Origin: Pseudorhodobacter turbinis
Lineage (GTDB): Bacteria > Pseudomonadota > Alphaproteobacteria > Rhodobacterales > Rhodobacteraceae
NCBI RefSeq assembly: GCF_005234135.1
Contig: NZ_CP039964.1
Span: 2,456,001 to 2,520,000, forward strand
Reading direction: 5' to 3'
DNA length: 64,000 nucleotides
Made by a program: the position numbers and the translations under genes. Each line of letters begins with the position of its first letter. The stretch's first letter is position 1. This document shows positions 37,694 to 48,874 of this stretch, piece by piece. The notes under the pieces were generated by a model, which was not told the DNA's origin, did no database searches, and was given only the letters and a program-made list of their open reading frames with translations.

Positions 37694-38616
37694 TGTGCGG
37701 CCTTCAGGATATGTCGGGCTTTGGCGCAATCAGCATCCATCTGGGCGATAAGTGCGTCAAGCCCGTCGAACTTCTCTTCACCCCGCAGCCATTCAACGAA
37801 GGCGATTGAGAGGTGCTGCCCGTATAGGTCCCCTTGAAAATCAAAGAGATGGGTTTCTAGATTGGGGCGGTTGTCGCCAAACATCGGGCGGGTGCCAAGG
37901 TTGGCGGCTCCGTGATATTGGCCCTTATGCGGCCCGGTCAGAACATCCGCCAGAACCGCATAAACCCCGTTGCGCGGAAGGTGCAAGCCGGTCACCTCCA
38001 TATTGGCGGTCGGATAGCCCAGCTCACGCCCGCGTTTGGCGCCGTGGATCACCTCTGCATCGATACGGTGCCAATGGCCGAGCATTTTCTTTGCGGCCTG
38101 CGTGTCGCCCTGCGTTAAGGCCTCACGGATACGGGTGGAGGAAATATCAGTGTTATCGGCTTGCACAAGATCGGCTAGATGCACAGTAATCCCGTGATCT
38201 GCACAAAGGCGTTTCAAGTCGGTCGCGGCACCTCGCCGCCCTTTGCCAAAGCAAAAATCGGCACCCACGGTGACATGCGAGACGCCCAAGCCATCGGCCA
38301 GAACATCGGCGACAAATTCCTCGGGGGAAAGCCCTGCAAGGGTGGCGTTGAAGGGCAGCTCGAACAGAGTTTGGACGTCCAACTTGGCCAGACGATTGGC
38401 GCGGGCCTCGGCATTCATCAACCGGAACGGGGCAGAGGCAGGGGCGAAAAAGCTGCGGGGGTGGGGTTCAAACGTGATAACGCCAAGGGGGCCATGGGCG
38501 GCGGCAAGGTTTATGACATGCTGGTGGCCAAGGTGGACGCCGTCAAAATTGCCCATCGCAACAGAGGCCCCGCGATGTGACGGTTCAACCCCTTGCCAAT
38601 GCTGATAAACCTTCAT
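37690..38616 (-). CDS. ribF: Bifunctional riboflavin kinase / FAD synthetase
   Basis: 308 residues. The N-terminal FAD synthetase (nucleotidyltransferase) has GNFDGVHLGHQHVI and SSTRIREAL; the C-terminal flavokinase has GRELGYPTANMEV and NLGTRPMFGDN. It turns riboflavin into FMN and then FAD. The ATG at 38616 (MKVYQHW) is the best start; the longer form would extend into upstream DNA without conservation. First of a coupled chain with the YcgN and aldolase genes. Confidence 0.95.
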   Translation of the reverse strand: MKVYQHWQGVEPSHRGASVAMGNFDGVHLGHQHVINLAAAHGPLGVITFEPHPRSFFAPASAPFRLMNAEARANRLAKLDVQTLFELPFNATLAGLSPEEFVADVLADGLGVSHVTVGADFCFGKGRRGAATDLKRLCADHGITVHLADLVQADNTDISSTRIREALTQGDTQAAKKMLGHWHRIDAEVIHGAKRGRELGYPTANMEVTGLHLPRNGVYAVLADVLTGPHKGQYHGAANLGTRPMFGDNRPNLETHLFDFQGDLYGQHLSIAFVEWLRGEEKFDGLDALIAQMDADCAKARHILKAAQ

Positions 38617-38644
38617 GCACGCCCCTATGGGCCGTGGCCCGTTG

Positions 38645-39091
38645 TCAGTCGAATTTTCGGCTTGGCGCCAGAACCAGCGCTTCACCCTTTAAAACCACGG
38701 TATCGCCTACCGAGCAACGGGTTTCAAGGGTCACACGGCGGCGCGCATTATCGATTGCTGTCACTGTGACAATGGTGTGGACCCGATCGCCGGGGCGCAC
38801 TGGTGCCATGAATTTCAGGCTTTGCCCCATATAGACAGAGCCGTGGCCGGGAAGCTGCTCACCGATCACCGCCGAGATAAGCCCCGCCGTCAGCATGCCA
38901 TGTGCGATGCGGCCCTCAAAAATCGTGTCTTGGGCGTAATTATCATCAAGATGCACGGGGTTCCGGTCGGTTGAGACCTCTGCAAACAGTTCGATGTCGC
39001 GGTCGGTGACGGTTTTCCACAAATCACGGGACATACCAATTTCGATATCTTCGATACAGATCGTGCCGCGTGGTTGGTTATCCAGCATCAT
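38645..39091 (-). CDS. MaoC-family (R)-specific enoyl-CoA hydratase-like protein
   Basis: About 148 residues, single hotdog domain. The hydratase motif is AEVSTDRNPVHLDD, with D and H retained (unlike the Pta fusion at 463), then FEGRIAHGMLTAGLISAVIG. Members hydrate trans-2-enoyl-CoA, for example feeding beta-oxidation intermediates to polyester synthesis. The ATG at 39091 has GGTGGGGG upstream. It sits 28 bases before ribF on the same strand. Confidence 0.85.
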   Translation of the reverse strand: MMLDNQPRGTICIEDIEIGMSRDLWKTVTDRDIELFAEVSTDRNPVHLDDNYAQDTIFEGRIAHGMLTAGLISAVIGEQLPGHGSVYMGQSLKFMAPVRPGDRVHTIVTVTAIDNARRRVTLETRCSVGDTVVLKGEALVLAPSRKFD

Positions 39092-39206
39092 CCTATCCCC
39101 CACCTTGATTCAGGAGGGATATAGCTAATGCTGCGACGCAGCGCAATCGTTTTGGTAACTTATTTGCGAATTTGTGGGAATATCGGCAATATTGTTACCC
39201 TTACGA

Positions 39207-40100
39207 TTAACGCAGCATCCCCATCACATAGGTCGGATTTCGAGCGCCATCGGCCAGCCAGCTGTGCAATTCTTCGGCATTCAAAGCATCAGCGGGGCCG
39301 AACTGGCCTGCATTCAACCCTTCGGTCAGAAACAGGCTATCGAGCCCTTCTTGCATCGCGCCAAGCACATCGGTGCTGATGCCGTCGCCGATGCACAGGA
39401 TCGCATCATTGGGCAGATCGCCCGCCAGATCGGCCAGACGGCGGCGCGCAAGATCATAGATCGGCGGGTGTGGTTTACCGAAATAAAGCGCTTCCCCGCC
39501 CATTTCTTCATAGAGGGCGGCAAGCGCGCCGGCGCAGTAAATCCGCTTGTCACCGAAATCCACCACCAGATCTGGATTGGCGCAAAGCATCTTTAGTCCC
39601 TTGGTCTTGGCTAGCAAAAAGGCTGCGCGGTAGTCGGCAGGGGTGTCGTTCAGATCATCATTGGGACCGGTGCAAAGGATGCCCTCGGCCTGATCAAGGG
39701 GCACAAGCTCCACCGGGCTTTTTGCGGCCAGCGCGGCCAATGTCGGGTCAGCGAACTCATCAAAGAAGGGCTGATCCTTGGGCATCGGGCCGATGTGATG
39801 GACCTTGTGGCCCACGGCCCCCGACAAAAAGGCGTATTGCGTCGCATCGCCCGAGGTTACCACCTCATCATAGGCGTCACGCGGCACACCGATTCGGTCA
39901 AGCTGCGTAAGCACCCCGGGCTTGGGGCGCGGCGCGTTGGACACCAGCACCACAACCCCGCCTTGCGCGCGAAACGCCTGCAAGGCCGCGATTGCACCGG
40001 GAAACGGCTTTTTGCCGTCATGGACACAGCCCCAAAGATCACAAAACAGCGCGCGGTAGCGGGGCGCGATTTCAGCAAATGCGGAGATGATCTGGGTCAT
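39207..40100 (-). CDS. TIGR01459-type HAD hydrolase
   Basis: 297 residues of HAD subfamily IIA. Motif I is LFCDLWGCVHDG, in which the second Asp is replaced (DLWG instead of DxDG, a feature of this family), motif II VLVSNAPRP and motif IV CIGDGISTDVLGA. The family is found in alphaproteobacteria and has no proven substrate; it is grouped with 4-nitrophenylphosphatase-like HADs. It is 16 bases downstream of the pyrophosphatase gene, so co-transcription is likely. Confidence 0.85.
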   Translation of the reverse strand: MTQIISAFAEIAPRYRALFCDLWGCVHDGKKPFPGAIAALQAFRAQGGVVVLVSNAPRPKPGVLTQLDRIGVPRDAYDEVVTSGDATQYAFLSGAVGHKVHHIGPMPKDQPFFDEFADPTLAALAAKSPVELVPLDQAEGILCTGPNDDLNDTPADYRAAFLLAKTKGLKMLCANPDLVVDFGDKRIYCAGALAALYEEMGGEALYFGKPHPPIYDLARRRLADLAGDLPNDAILCIGDGISTDVLGAMQEGLDSLFLTEGLNAGQFGPADALNAEELHSWLADGARNPTYVMGMLR

Positions 40101-40116
40101 GGGGCTGTGCTTTCGC

Positions 40117-41037
40117 TTAAAGTTTGAGGGCAGGGATGATCTGCTTCTTGCGGCTCATCACGCCGGGCAGGACAACCGTGTCGCCCGTAACCGTCACTCC
40201 GAATGAGGCTTCGGCCATCTGTTTGACCAGATCATTGGGGACCAGCAAGGTGGCCTCTTCATTCAGAATGTCGATGACGAAAAGCAGCACCTGATCGGCA
40301 CCGTCCTCGGTGGCGACGCCGGGCATGGCGGCCATCAGGCTGGCCTTGCGGTCCAGCACCACGGCGGGGGCAGTGGTTTCCAGCACCGAGACGCGCAAAT
40401 CTTTGCCCGCGACGTTGTATTCCTTGCTGTCCATCCGCAGAAGTTCCGCGTCCGAGAACGCCGAGACATCGGATTTCGCGGCGAAAAGCTGTTCGGCGTG
40501 ATCGGCAATGGTGACGCCCAGATCGGCGGCCAGCTTTTCCGCGACAAAACGGTCATGCGGCGTGGTGGTCGGGCTGCGAAATTCCAGCGTGTCGGACAGG
40601 ATGCACGACAGCATCGCGCCTTTGATGGCTTTTGGTGCGCGGGCAAGATTGTCCCCCATCAGGTCATGCATGATGGTTGCGGTGCAGGCCAGCGGGCGGA
40701 TGGTGATGTCGATCGGGGACTTGGTCTTGATACCGCCGACAAGCATATGGTGGTCGATGATGCCCACCACATTGGCGTCATTGATCGAGGGGGGCAGCTC
40801 GGCAGGGTTGTTGGTATCGACGATCACGCAGGTATCGGTCGCGCTGACATCGGCGATGATCTCGGGCTTGGGCAGGTCCCAATGGGTCAGCATGAAGGCC
40901 GCTTCGGTATTGGGTTCGCCCAAGAGCACAGGCTTGGCGGGGCGGCCCAAAACCTCTGTCAGATACCATGCCCAGATGATGGGGGAGCCGGTGCTGTCTG
41001 TATCGGGGGATTTGTGGCCAAAAACGAGAGTCGTCAT
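40117..41037 (-). CDS. ppaC: Manganese-dependent inorganic pyrophosphatase (family II)
   Basis: 306 residues of the DHH superfamily. Metal and catalytic motifs are GHKSPDTDS at the N-terminus, VDTNNPAEL and GIIDHHMLVGG; the C-terminal DHHA2 domain ends VLPGVMSRKKQIIP, the SRKKQ motif that binds substrate. It hydrolyses PPi using Mn2+ or Co2+. It probably heads a unit with the HAD gene. No CBS insert is present. Confidence 0.93.
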   Translation of the reverse strand: MTTLVFGHKSPDTDSTGSPIIWAWYLTEVLGRPAKPVLLGEPNTEAAFMLTHWDLPKPEIIADVSATDTCVIVDTNNPAELPPSINDANVVGIIDHHMLVGGIKTKSPIDITIRPLACTATIMHDLMGDNLARAPKAIKGAMLSCILSDTLEFRSPTTTPHDRFVAEKLAADLGVTIADHAEQLFAAKSDVSAFSDAELLRMDSKEYNVAGKDLRVSVLETTAPAVVLDRKASLMAAMPGVATEDGADQVLLFVIDILNEEATLLVPNDLVKQMAEASFGVTVTGDTVVLPGVMSRKKQIIPALKL

Positions 41038-41121
41038 GATAAAACCTGTGGGTTGTGCGTTTGCCGTCTTATAGGCGCGGGCTGGGGCGTTGTCACGCGG
41101 TGCAAGGCGGTTTGCCGCGCA

Positions 41122-42108
41122 TCACAGTGGCTCCAACGTGAAGCCTTCGGCCTTGAGGAGCGCCAGAACACCCTGTTCCCCCGACAGATGGAGCGCGCCG
41201 AAAGCGGCAAAGACGGGGCCGTCTTGCAAGGCGTCGAGGATGCGGGGGATCCATGCGCGGTTGCGGTCCGACATCAGGGCGGCTTCGGCCTTGGCAAAAT
41301 CGGCCTCGGTTTGCGCGGGCGTGGCATCGGGCAGGCCAAGGGCGATATGGCGCGAGAATTCCCAGATCAGGCGTCCCTCGCTATCGAAATAGCTGTCGGC
41401 GGTTGTGGTCAGGAAATCTGCGGCTTGCGGTTCTACTTGTAGGGCGTTGCGGATCATCGTGGTTTGTTCCGCGGCGCTTAGCCCGTCAAAAAGCGTCAAT
41501 ACGGTATCAAACGGCTCCAACGCCTTGACGGGACGGCCAGATTCTTGGGCGGCGGCGATCAGGCGTTTGTCCAGCCCGCGTCCGGTTGCGGCCAGTTGTA
41601 ATGCGCAAGGGGGGATGGACAGCATCATAGACACGAACCAGGGCCGCAGGGTTTGCGCGACGGATGACGGAATACCGCGTTGCAACAGGGCGGCGGTCAG
41701 TGCCTCCCATTCCTGCGGGGGCAGGGTGGTCGAAAGGTTTGATCCGGCCATATCTATCATGGCGGTCGGGTCGCTCACAAGCTGTGCCTGCAAGGCGGCT
41801 TCCTCGTCAGGGCCGGCCTCAACCATCAGGGTTTTGGACTGTGCCAGATAGGGCGTCAGGGTGGTCATCACGGCATCATGCCGCGGATCATCAAGGTGAA
41901 ATGTGCCTGCCAGATAGATGGTTTGCGCCCCTCGTGTCGCGCGCCACAGGTTGCCGGTGGCAAAGGGTTCGGCGTGGGCGGTGGCGTAAAGCGCGTCTCT
42001 TTCATCTGCGGGCAGGGCCGCGATTAGGTTTTCCCCCACGCATTGTGCATTGGCGGCGGAGAAGGTGAAAATGCAGGCGAGGGCCAACAGAAAAGGGCGA
42101 AGACACAT
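41122..42108 (-). CDS. TraB/GumN family protein
   Basis: 328 residues with a signal peptide (FLLALACIFTFSAANA). The family's two GxH/E-containing motifs are present: LWRATRGAQTIYLAGTFHLDD near the start and VFAAFGALHLSGEQGVLALL near the end. This is the tiki/GumN-type fold, suggested to be a metalloprotease with unknown bacterial role. The ATG at 42108 is preferred over 42171, which adds a Cys/Pro-rich stretch before the signal. Confidence 0.8.
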   Translation of the reverse strand: MCLRPFLLALACIFTFSAANAQCVGENLIAALPADERDALYATAHAEPFATGNLWRATRGAQTIYLAGTFHLDDPRHDAVMTTLTPYLAQSKTLMVEAGPDEEAALQAQLVSDPTAMIDMAGSNLSTTLPPQEWEALTAALLQRGIPSSVAQTLRPWFVSMMLSIPPCALQLAATGRGLDKRLIAAAQESGRPVKALEPFDTVLTLFDGLSAAEQTTMIRNALQVEPQAADFLTTTADSYFDSEGRLIWEFSRHIALGLPDATPAQTEADFAKAEAALMSDRNRAWIPRILDALQDGPVFAAFGALHLSGEQGVLALLKAEGFTLEPL

Positions 42109-42217
42109 GGGACGCGGGCCTTGGGTTTGGAATATGCGCGGATGGTGGCACGGGACAGGCGTGCAGGGCAATCTGAGGGCGATGAAAATATATGAAAAAT
42201 TCCGCCATGGGGGCTTC

Positions 42218-42246
42218 TTGACAGGTCGATGTGCATTGCCTAGGTA
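42218..42246 (+). promoter_or_regulatory. Promoter of groESL
   Basis: TTGACA (42218-42223), 17-base spacer, TAGGTA (42241-42246). A CTTGAC...CCTAGGT reading would also fit a sigma32-type promoter, so either sigma70 or RpoH may act here. The CIRCE operator follows at once. Confidence 0.55.
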
Positions 42247-42253
42247 CAGTTCG

Positions 42254-42280
42254 TTAGCACTCGGCGTTGATGAGTGCTAA
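42254..42280 (+). promoter_or_regulatory. CIRCE operator (HrcA-binding site)
   Basis: TTAGCACTC, nine bases, GAGTGCTAA: a perfect match to the CIRCE consensus. HrcA bound here represses groESL until heat stress. The hrcA gene is not in the window. Confidence 0.97.
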
Positions 42281-42316
42281 TCGAAATTAACCTGGAACCA
42301 AAGGGAGTGTTCTCAG

Positions 42317-42604
42317 ATGGCATTTAACCCGCTGCATGACCGTGTACTGGTCAGCCGTATCGAAGGCGAAGACAAGACCAAGGGTGGTCTTATCATCCCC
42401 GACACTGCAAAAGAAAAGCCCGCCGAAGGTGAAGTTGTCGCCATAGGCGAAGGCGCGCGCAAGGACAGCGGCGAGCTGATCCAGCCTTCCGTAAAGGTTG
42501 GCGACCGCGTGTTGTTCGGCAAATGGTCTGGCACCGAGGTCACCCTCGAAGGCAAAGACCTGCTGATCATGAAAGAAGGCGATATCATGGGGATTATCAG
42601 CTGA
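42317..42604 (+). CDS. groS: Co-chaperonin GroES
   Basis: 95 residues, standard length. Start [20 protein letters not shown] and mobile-loop region [17 protein letters not shown] are typical; end [15 protein letters not shown]. It caps GroEL. First gene of groSL with CIRCE upstream and an AAGGGAG ribosome site. Confidence 0.98.
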   Translation: MAFNPLHDRVLVSRIEGEDKTKGGLIIPDTAKEKPAEGEVVAIGEGARKDSGELIQPSVKVGDRVLFGKWSGTEVTLEGKDLLIMKEGDIMGIIS

Positions 42605-42658
42605 GGTAGCACCGGGATTTCCCACGCTACGCCTGATACCCATAAGCCTATCAATTGA

Positions 42659-44335
<1,677 letters not shown>

Positions 44336-44366
44336 ATCACGCTCCATTAGCCTTGTGCTATGTGGG

Positions 44367-44397
44367 AAAGGGCGCTCTTTATGGGCGCCCTTTTTCT
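44367..44397 (+). terminator. Intrinsic terminator of groESL
   Basis: AAAGGGCGC (44367-44375), nine-base loop, GCGCCCTTT (44385-44393), then T-run TTTTT. Confidence 0.85.
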
Positions 44398-44536
44398 ATT
44401 GGCGTCGCAACGTTTTGAAATATGCCCTGACACGCGTTGCTAAGGCAGGCGTGTAACCCGTTTTGCTACTTTGCAAAATACGATCTGATCGTGGTTAATT
44501 CTGGACAATGCTGCGGCATCTTGCGAACATGGCACT

Positions 44537-44983
44537 ATGAAACCACGCTCCCCCCGTCTGGCCGTTCGTGCGCTTATCCTGCATCAGGATAGGTTGCTTT
44601 TGGTGAATGCATATCGCGGAAACACATCTGATTTGTGGTGCGCGCCGGGGGGCGGGGTGGATAGCGGCTCTAGCTTGCCTGATAACCTGATCCGCGAGGT
44701 CTATGAGGAAACCGGCCTGACCGTATCGGTGGGGGAGCCGGTGATGGTGAATGAATTCCACGCCCCGCAAAACCGGTTTCATCAGGTGGATATTTACTTT
44801 CGCTGCAAGATAACCGCAGGCGTTTTGGATGACAGCTGGCGCGACCCCGAAGGCGTTGTGACCAAGCGCCGCTTTTTCAGCCGCGAAGAAATGCAGCAGA
44901 TCCGCGCCAAACCAGATAGCATGTCGGATGCAGCATGGGGCGGCGCGATGATCTATGATCCGTTGGAATTGCTGGTGCGCTAA
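44537..44983 (+). CDS. Nudix hydrolase with degenerate first Glu
   Basis: 148 residues. The Nudix box reads GGGVDSGSSLPDNLIREVYEETGL: the REVYEETGL half is intact, but the position of the first conserved Glu is Ser. The four remaining metal-binding residues suggest activity is still possible. Substrate is not predictable. The gene stands alone between the groL terminator and purK. Confidence 0.8.
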   Translation: MKPRSPRLAVRALILHQDRLLLVNAYRGNTSDLWCAPGGGVDSGSSLPDNLIREVYEETGLTVSVGEPVMVNEFHAPQNRFHQVDIYFRCKITAGVLDDSWRDPEGVVTKRRFFSREEMQQIRAKPDSMSDAAWGGAMIYDPLELLVR

Positions 44984-44986
44984 GGC

Positions 44987-46063
44987 CTAGGCAATGCCGC
45001 GCGTGATGCGGTTAACATGGCCCATTTTGCGGCCGCGGCGTGCCTCTGGCTTGCCGTACATATGCAGCGCGGTATTGCGTTCGGCCAAAAGTGCTGGAAT
45101 GCGGGCGATATCATCACCGATCAGGTTTTCCATCGTCACATCGGCAAAGCGCGACCCGTCGCCAAGCGGCAAGCCTGCCACGGCGCGGATGTGCTGTTCG
45201 AACTGATCAACCGCACAGCCGTTCTGGGTCCAATGCCCCGAATTATGCACACGCGGCGCGATCTCGTTCACGATCAGGCCCTTTGGTGTCACGAAAAGTT
45301 CCACCCCCAACACGCCGACATAATCCAGCGCGTTCAAGATGCGGGCGGCAATCAGCACGGCATCGCTGCGTTGGTTGGGCGAAAGCTTGGCGGGAACGGT
45401 GGTGCTGTGCAAAATGCCTGCGTGATGGACATTTTCGCCCGGATCATAGGCGGCAACCGACCCGTCAAGCCCGCGCGCGGCAATCACCGAAACCTCATGG
45501 CTGAAGTCGATAAAGCCTTCAAGCACAGCCTCGGCCCCGTTCATCGCCTCAAGGGCCTCGGCGGCATCGCCCGCCTCCATGATCCGCGCCTGTCCTTTGC
45601 CGTCATAGCCAAGCCGCGTGGTCTTCAGAATCGCGGGGGTGCCGATATTGGCCAAGGCCACATCCAGATCGGCACGGGTTGTGACGCGCGCATAGGGGGC
45701 CACGGACAGGCCAAGGCCGGTCAGGAAATCCTTTTCCGCGATACGGTCTTGGCTGATGGCCAGCGCGCGGCGACCGGGACGGATCGGGCGCAAAGCCTCA
45801 AGCAGGTCAAGCGCCTCGGTTGGGATATTCTCGAACTCATAGGTGATGACATCTACCGAATCCGCAAAGGCGGTCAGGGCGGCCACATCATCATAGGCGG
45901 CGGTCGTCAAGCGATGCGCCACCTCGGCGGCGGGCGGGGCCGCGCCGGGTTCAAAGATATGGGTTTTATAGCCAAGCCGCGCCGCCGCGACCGAGAGCAT
46001 CCGGCCAAGCTGCCCGCCGCCCAGAATACCGATTGTTGCGCCACTTTTCAGGGGATCAGTCAT
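44987..46063 (-). CDS. purK: 5-(carboxyamino)imidazole ribonucleotide synthase
   Basis: 358 residues of the ATP-grasp fold. Start [20 protein letters not shown]; carbamate/ATP motifs include [29 protein letters not shown] and [14 protein letters not shown]. PurK carboxylates AIR to N5-CAIR. The ATG at 46063 overlaps the purE stop by eight bases; the longer frame from 46138 runs into purE and is rejected. Last gene of purEK. Confidence 0.95.
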   Translation of the reverse strand: MTDPLKSGATIGILGGGQLGRMLSVAAARLGYKTHIFEPGAAPPAAEVAHRLTTAAYDDVAALTAFADSVDVITYEFENIPTEALDLLEALRPIRPGRRALAISQDRIAEKDFLTGLGLSVAPYARVTTRADLDVALANIGTPAILKTTRLGYDGKGQARIMEAGDAAEALEAMNGAEAVLEGFIDFSHEVSVIAARGLDGSVAAYDPGENVHHAGILHSTTVPAKLSPNQRSDAVLIAARILNALDYVGVLGVELFVTPKGLIVNEIAPRVHNSGHWTQNGCAVDQFEQHIRAVAGLPLGDGSRFADVTMENLIGDDIARIPALLAERNTALHMYGKPEARRGRKMGHVNRITRGIA

Positions 46064-46541
46064 CGACAGGCTCCTCGGGGATAGAGGCAGAAAGGGCCTC
46101 GCGCCATGCTTCAAGTCGCGTGGCAAGGGCGGGATCATTCAGCGCCAGAATACCGGCGGCCATCAGTCCCGCATTGGCCGCACCCGCAGCCCCGATCGCC
46201 ATGGTCGCCACGGGAAACCCGCGTGGCATTTGCAAAATGGAATAAAGGCTGTCGACGCCCGAAAGCGCGCGGGTCTGAACCGGCACGCCAATCACTGGCA
46301 CGCGCGTTTTTGAGGCCATCATGCCGGGCAAATGCGCAGCCCCGCCGGCGCCAGCGATAATCACCTTCAATCCGCGATCCACCGCCGTCTTGCCATAGGT
46401 CCAAAGCCGGTCCGGGGTGCGATGGGCCGAGACGATCTTGGCCTCATAGGGCACGCCAAGCGCATCAAGCATCTCTGCCGCTTCTTTCATCGTCGGCCAG
46501 TCTGACTGGCTTCCCATGATGATTCCCACCTCAACGGTCAT
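46056..46541 (-). CDS. purE: N5-carboxyaminoimidazole ribonucleotide mutase
   Basis: 161 residues. Signatures [37 protein letters not shown] and PVIGVPV are those of class I PurE, which moves the carboxyl group from N5-CAIR to C4. Overlaps purK. It heads the purEK unit; the DUF465 gene lies about 98 bases upstream on the same strand. Confidence 0.97.
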   Translation of the reverse strand: MTVEVGIIMGSQSDWPTMKEAAEMLDALGVPYEAKIVSAHRTPDRLWTYGKTAVDRGLKVIIAGAGGAAHLPGMMASKTRVPVIGVPVQTRALSGVDSLYSILQMPRGFPVATMAIGAAGAANAGLMAAGILALNDPALATRLEAWREALSASIPEEPVDD

Positions 46542-46638
46542 GCTGCCCCCTGTTAAAACAAGGCGCGACTATACAAGCGACAGTCCCAAGGGCAAGCCAC
46601 AACAGCCCGCTTCTCTTCGGGAAATTTCCCCAAAGGGA

Positions 46639-46857
46639 TCATGCGATAATATCGGGGATCAGATCGTCTTCGATTTTGACAATCTGTTCTTTCAGGGTCA
46701 GCTTTTGCCGTTTGTGCCGCCGCAAAAGCAGTTGGTCGGGGTTTACGCCGGCCTCTTCTTCCTGAATGACAAGATCCAGATCGCGGTGTTCGCGTTGCAG
46801 AACGGCAAGCCGGATTTGCAGCATTTCATTATGTTCGAGTTGGGTTGAGGCGTTCAT
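46639..46857 (-). CDS. YdcH family protein (DUF465)
   Basis: 72 residues, highly helical and charged (RLAVLQREHRDLDLVIQEEE, LLRRHKRQKLTLKEQIVKIE), matching DUF465/YdcH small coiled-coil proteins. Role unknown. The gap between it and hsp20 (46858-47050) holds the hsp20 promoter and leader. Confidence 0.8.
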   Translation of the reverse strand: MNASTQLEHNEMLQIRLAVLQREHRDLDLVIQEEEAGVNPDQLLLRRHKRQKLTLKEQIVKIEDDLIPDIIA

Positions 46858-46955
46858 TTCAAGCTTTTCGCTGAGTCGTTATTTTATATGTATCCCACTA
46901 TAACGCACAAAGCGTTCAAGTGTACGAAAACTGTGGTCAAATCCACCAAAGCACA

Positions 46956-46987
46956 CCCCTTGCAGCAGGGGCTGAAGCATCCCATAT
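46956..46987 (+). promoter_or_regulatory. Sigma32 (RpoH)-like promoter of hsp20
   Basis: CCCCTTGCAG (46956-46965) and CCCATAT (46981-46987) with 16 bases between CTTGCA and CCCATAT, close to the RpoH consensus CTTGAA-N13/17-CCCCAT. Fits a small heat-shock gene. Confidence 0.6.
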
Positions 46988-47032
46988 TATAATTGTGTCA
47001 GGTGCCTGATTTTAGGGCCTGTTTTACCGAAC

Positions 47033-47053
47033 TGTCGCTTCGTAAAGGACATG
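47033..47053 (+). ncRNA. ROSE-like RNA thermometer hairpin in the hsp20 leader
   Basis: The stem pairs TGTC (47033-47036) with GACA (47048-47051) and CTT (47038-47040) with AAG (47045-47047), loop CGTA, with G47037 bulged. The ribosome site AAAGGA and the A of the ATG lie in the 3' strand. TCGCT (47035-47039) matches the ROSE consensus U(U/C)GCU opposite the Shine-Dalgarno. ROSE elements control small heat-shock genes in alphaproteobacteria by melting on warming. Confidence 0.55.
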
Positions 47054-47470
47054 TCGATGACAAAACTGAGCTTTGGGGCCCATCCCCATTTGTTGGGGTT
47101 TGAGCAGTTGGAACGGTTGGTCGAACGGACCGCCAAAACCGCTGCTGAGGGGTATCCCCCATTTAATATCGAGGCGGTCTCGGAAAACGAGTATCGCATC
47201 ACCCTTGCCGTTGCAGGGTTTCGCGACGAAGATCTGAACATCACCGTGGAAAACCGTCAGCTGGTGATCCGTGGCCGTCAGGCAGAAGAGGACGGCGAAC
47301 GGATGTTCCTGCACCGCGGGATTGCGGCACGGGCGTTTCAACGCTCTTTCGTGCTGGCCGAGGGGGTAGAGGTGGCGCGCGCTGCCCTTGAACACGGGCT
47401 ACTGCACATCGATCTGCGGCGTTCTGTTCCCGATGTCGTTGTGCAGACCATTCCGATTGATCGCAGGTAA
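47051..47470 (+). CDS. Small heat-shock protein, Hsp20/IbpA family
   Basis: 139 residues. The alpha-crystallin domain runs from about 40 to 130: YPPFNIEAVSENEYRITLAV, AGFRDEDLNITVENRQLVIRG, then FLHRGIAARAFQRSFVLAEGV. Holdase that keeps unfolded proteins soluble. A sigma32-like promoter and a ROSE-like hairpin precede it. The ATG at 47051 (MSMTKLSFG) has AAAGGA; the downstream ATG at 47057 could also be used. Followed by DUF1150 six bases on. Confidence 0.9.
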   Translation: MSMTKLSFGAHPHLLGFEQLERLVERTAKTAAEGYPPFNIEAVSENEYRITLAVAGFRDEDLNITVENRQLVIRGRQAEEDGERMFLHRGIAARAFQRSFVLAEGVEVARAALEHGLLHIDLRRSVPDVVVQTIPIDRR

Positions 47471-47476
47471 GGAGCC

Positions 47477-47710
47477 ATGCAAATGAATACAACTTTTGAC
47501 AAGCTTTCCGGCGCTAAGGACCGCACCGTCTATGTGCGCGAAGTGGAGGTTTCCGACCTGCCAAGCGAGTTGCGCGAACAGGTTGAGGGGCTGACCCAGA
47601 TTTTTTCGGTGCACCGTGAGGATGGGGAACGTCTGGCGCTTGTGGCCAATAAGGGCCTCGCCTTTGCGCTGGCGCGCGAACATGATTTCGCGCCCGTTAG
47701 CGTGCATTAA
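47477..47710 (+). CDS. DUF1150 family protein
   Basis: 77 residues matching DUF1150: YVREVEVSDLPSELREQV, then IFSVHREDGERLALVANKGLAFALAREHDF. Small alphaproteobacterial family, typically directly downstream of hsp20 genes; no known function. It is six bases after hsp20 and ends at a terminator, so it belongs to the same heat-induced transcript. The ribosome site is GGAG. Confidence 0.8.
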   Translation: MQMNTTFDKLSGAKDRTVYVREVEVSDLPSELREQVEGLTQIFSVHREDGERLALVANKGLAFALAREHDFAPVSVH

Positions 47711-47719
47711 GCCGCTGTC

Positions 47720-47753
47720 AGCCAAGGCCCCGTCACACTGCGGGGCCTTGGCT
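47720..47753. terminator. Terminator between DUF1150 and trxB
   Basis: AGCCAAGGCCCCG (47720-47732), loop of eight, CGGGGCCTTGGCT (47741-47753). Perfect thirteen-base stem between convergent genes; probably bidirectional. Confidence 0.8.
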
Positions 47754-47759
47754 GGAATA

Positions 47760-48785
<1,026 letters not shown>

Positions 48786-48874
48786 TTACGTAAATGCGAA
48801 AGAATGTTGCGCAAAGCAGGTATAAAACATAAGGTCTGGCACTAAACGCAGCAACTTAAAGTGGATCAAAGACT

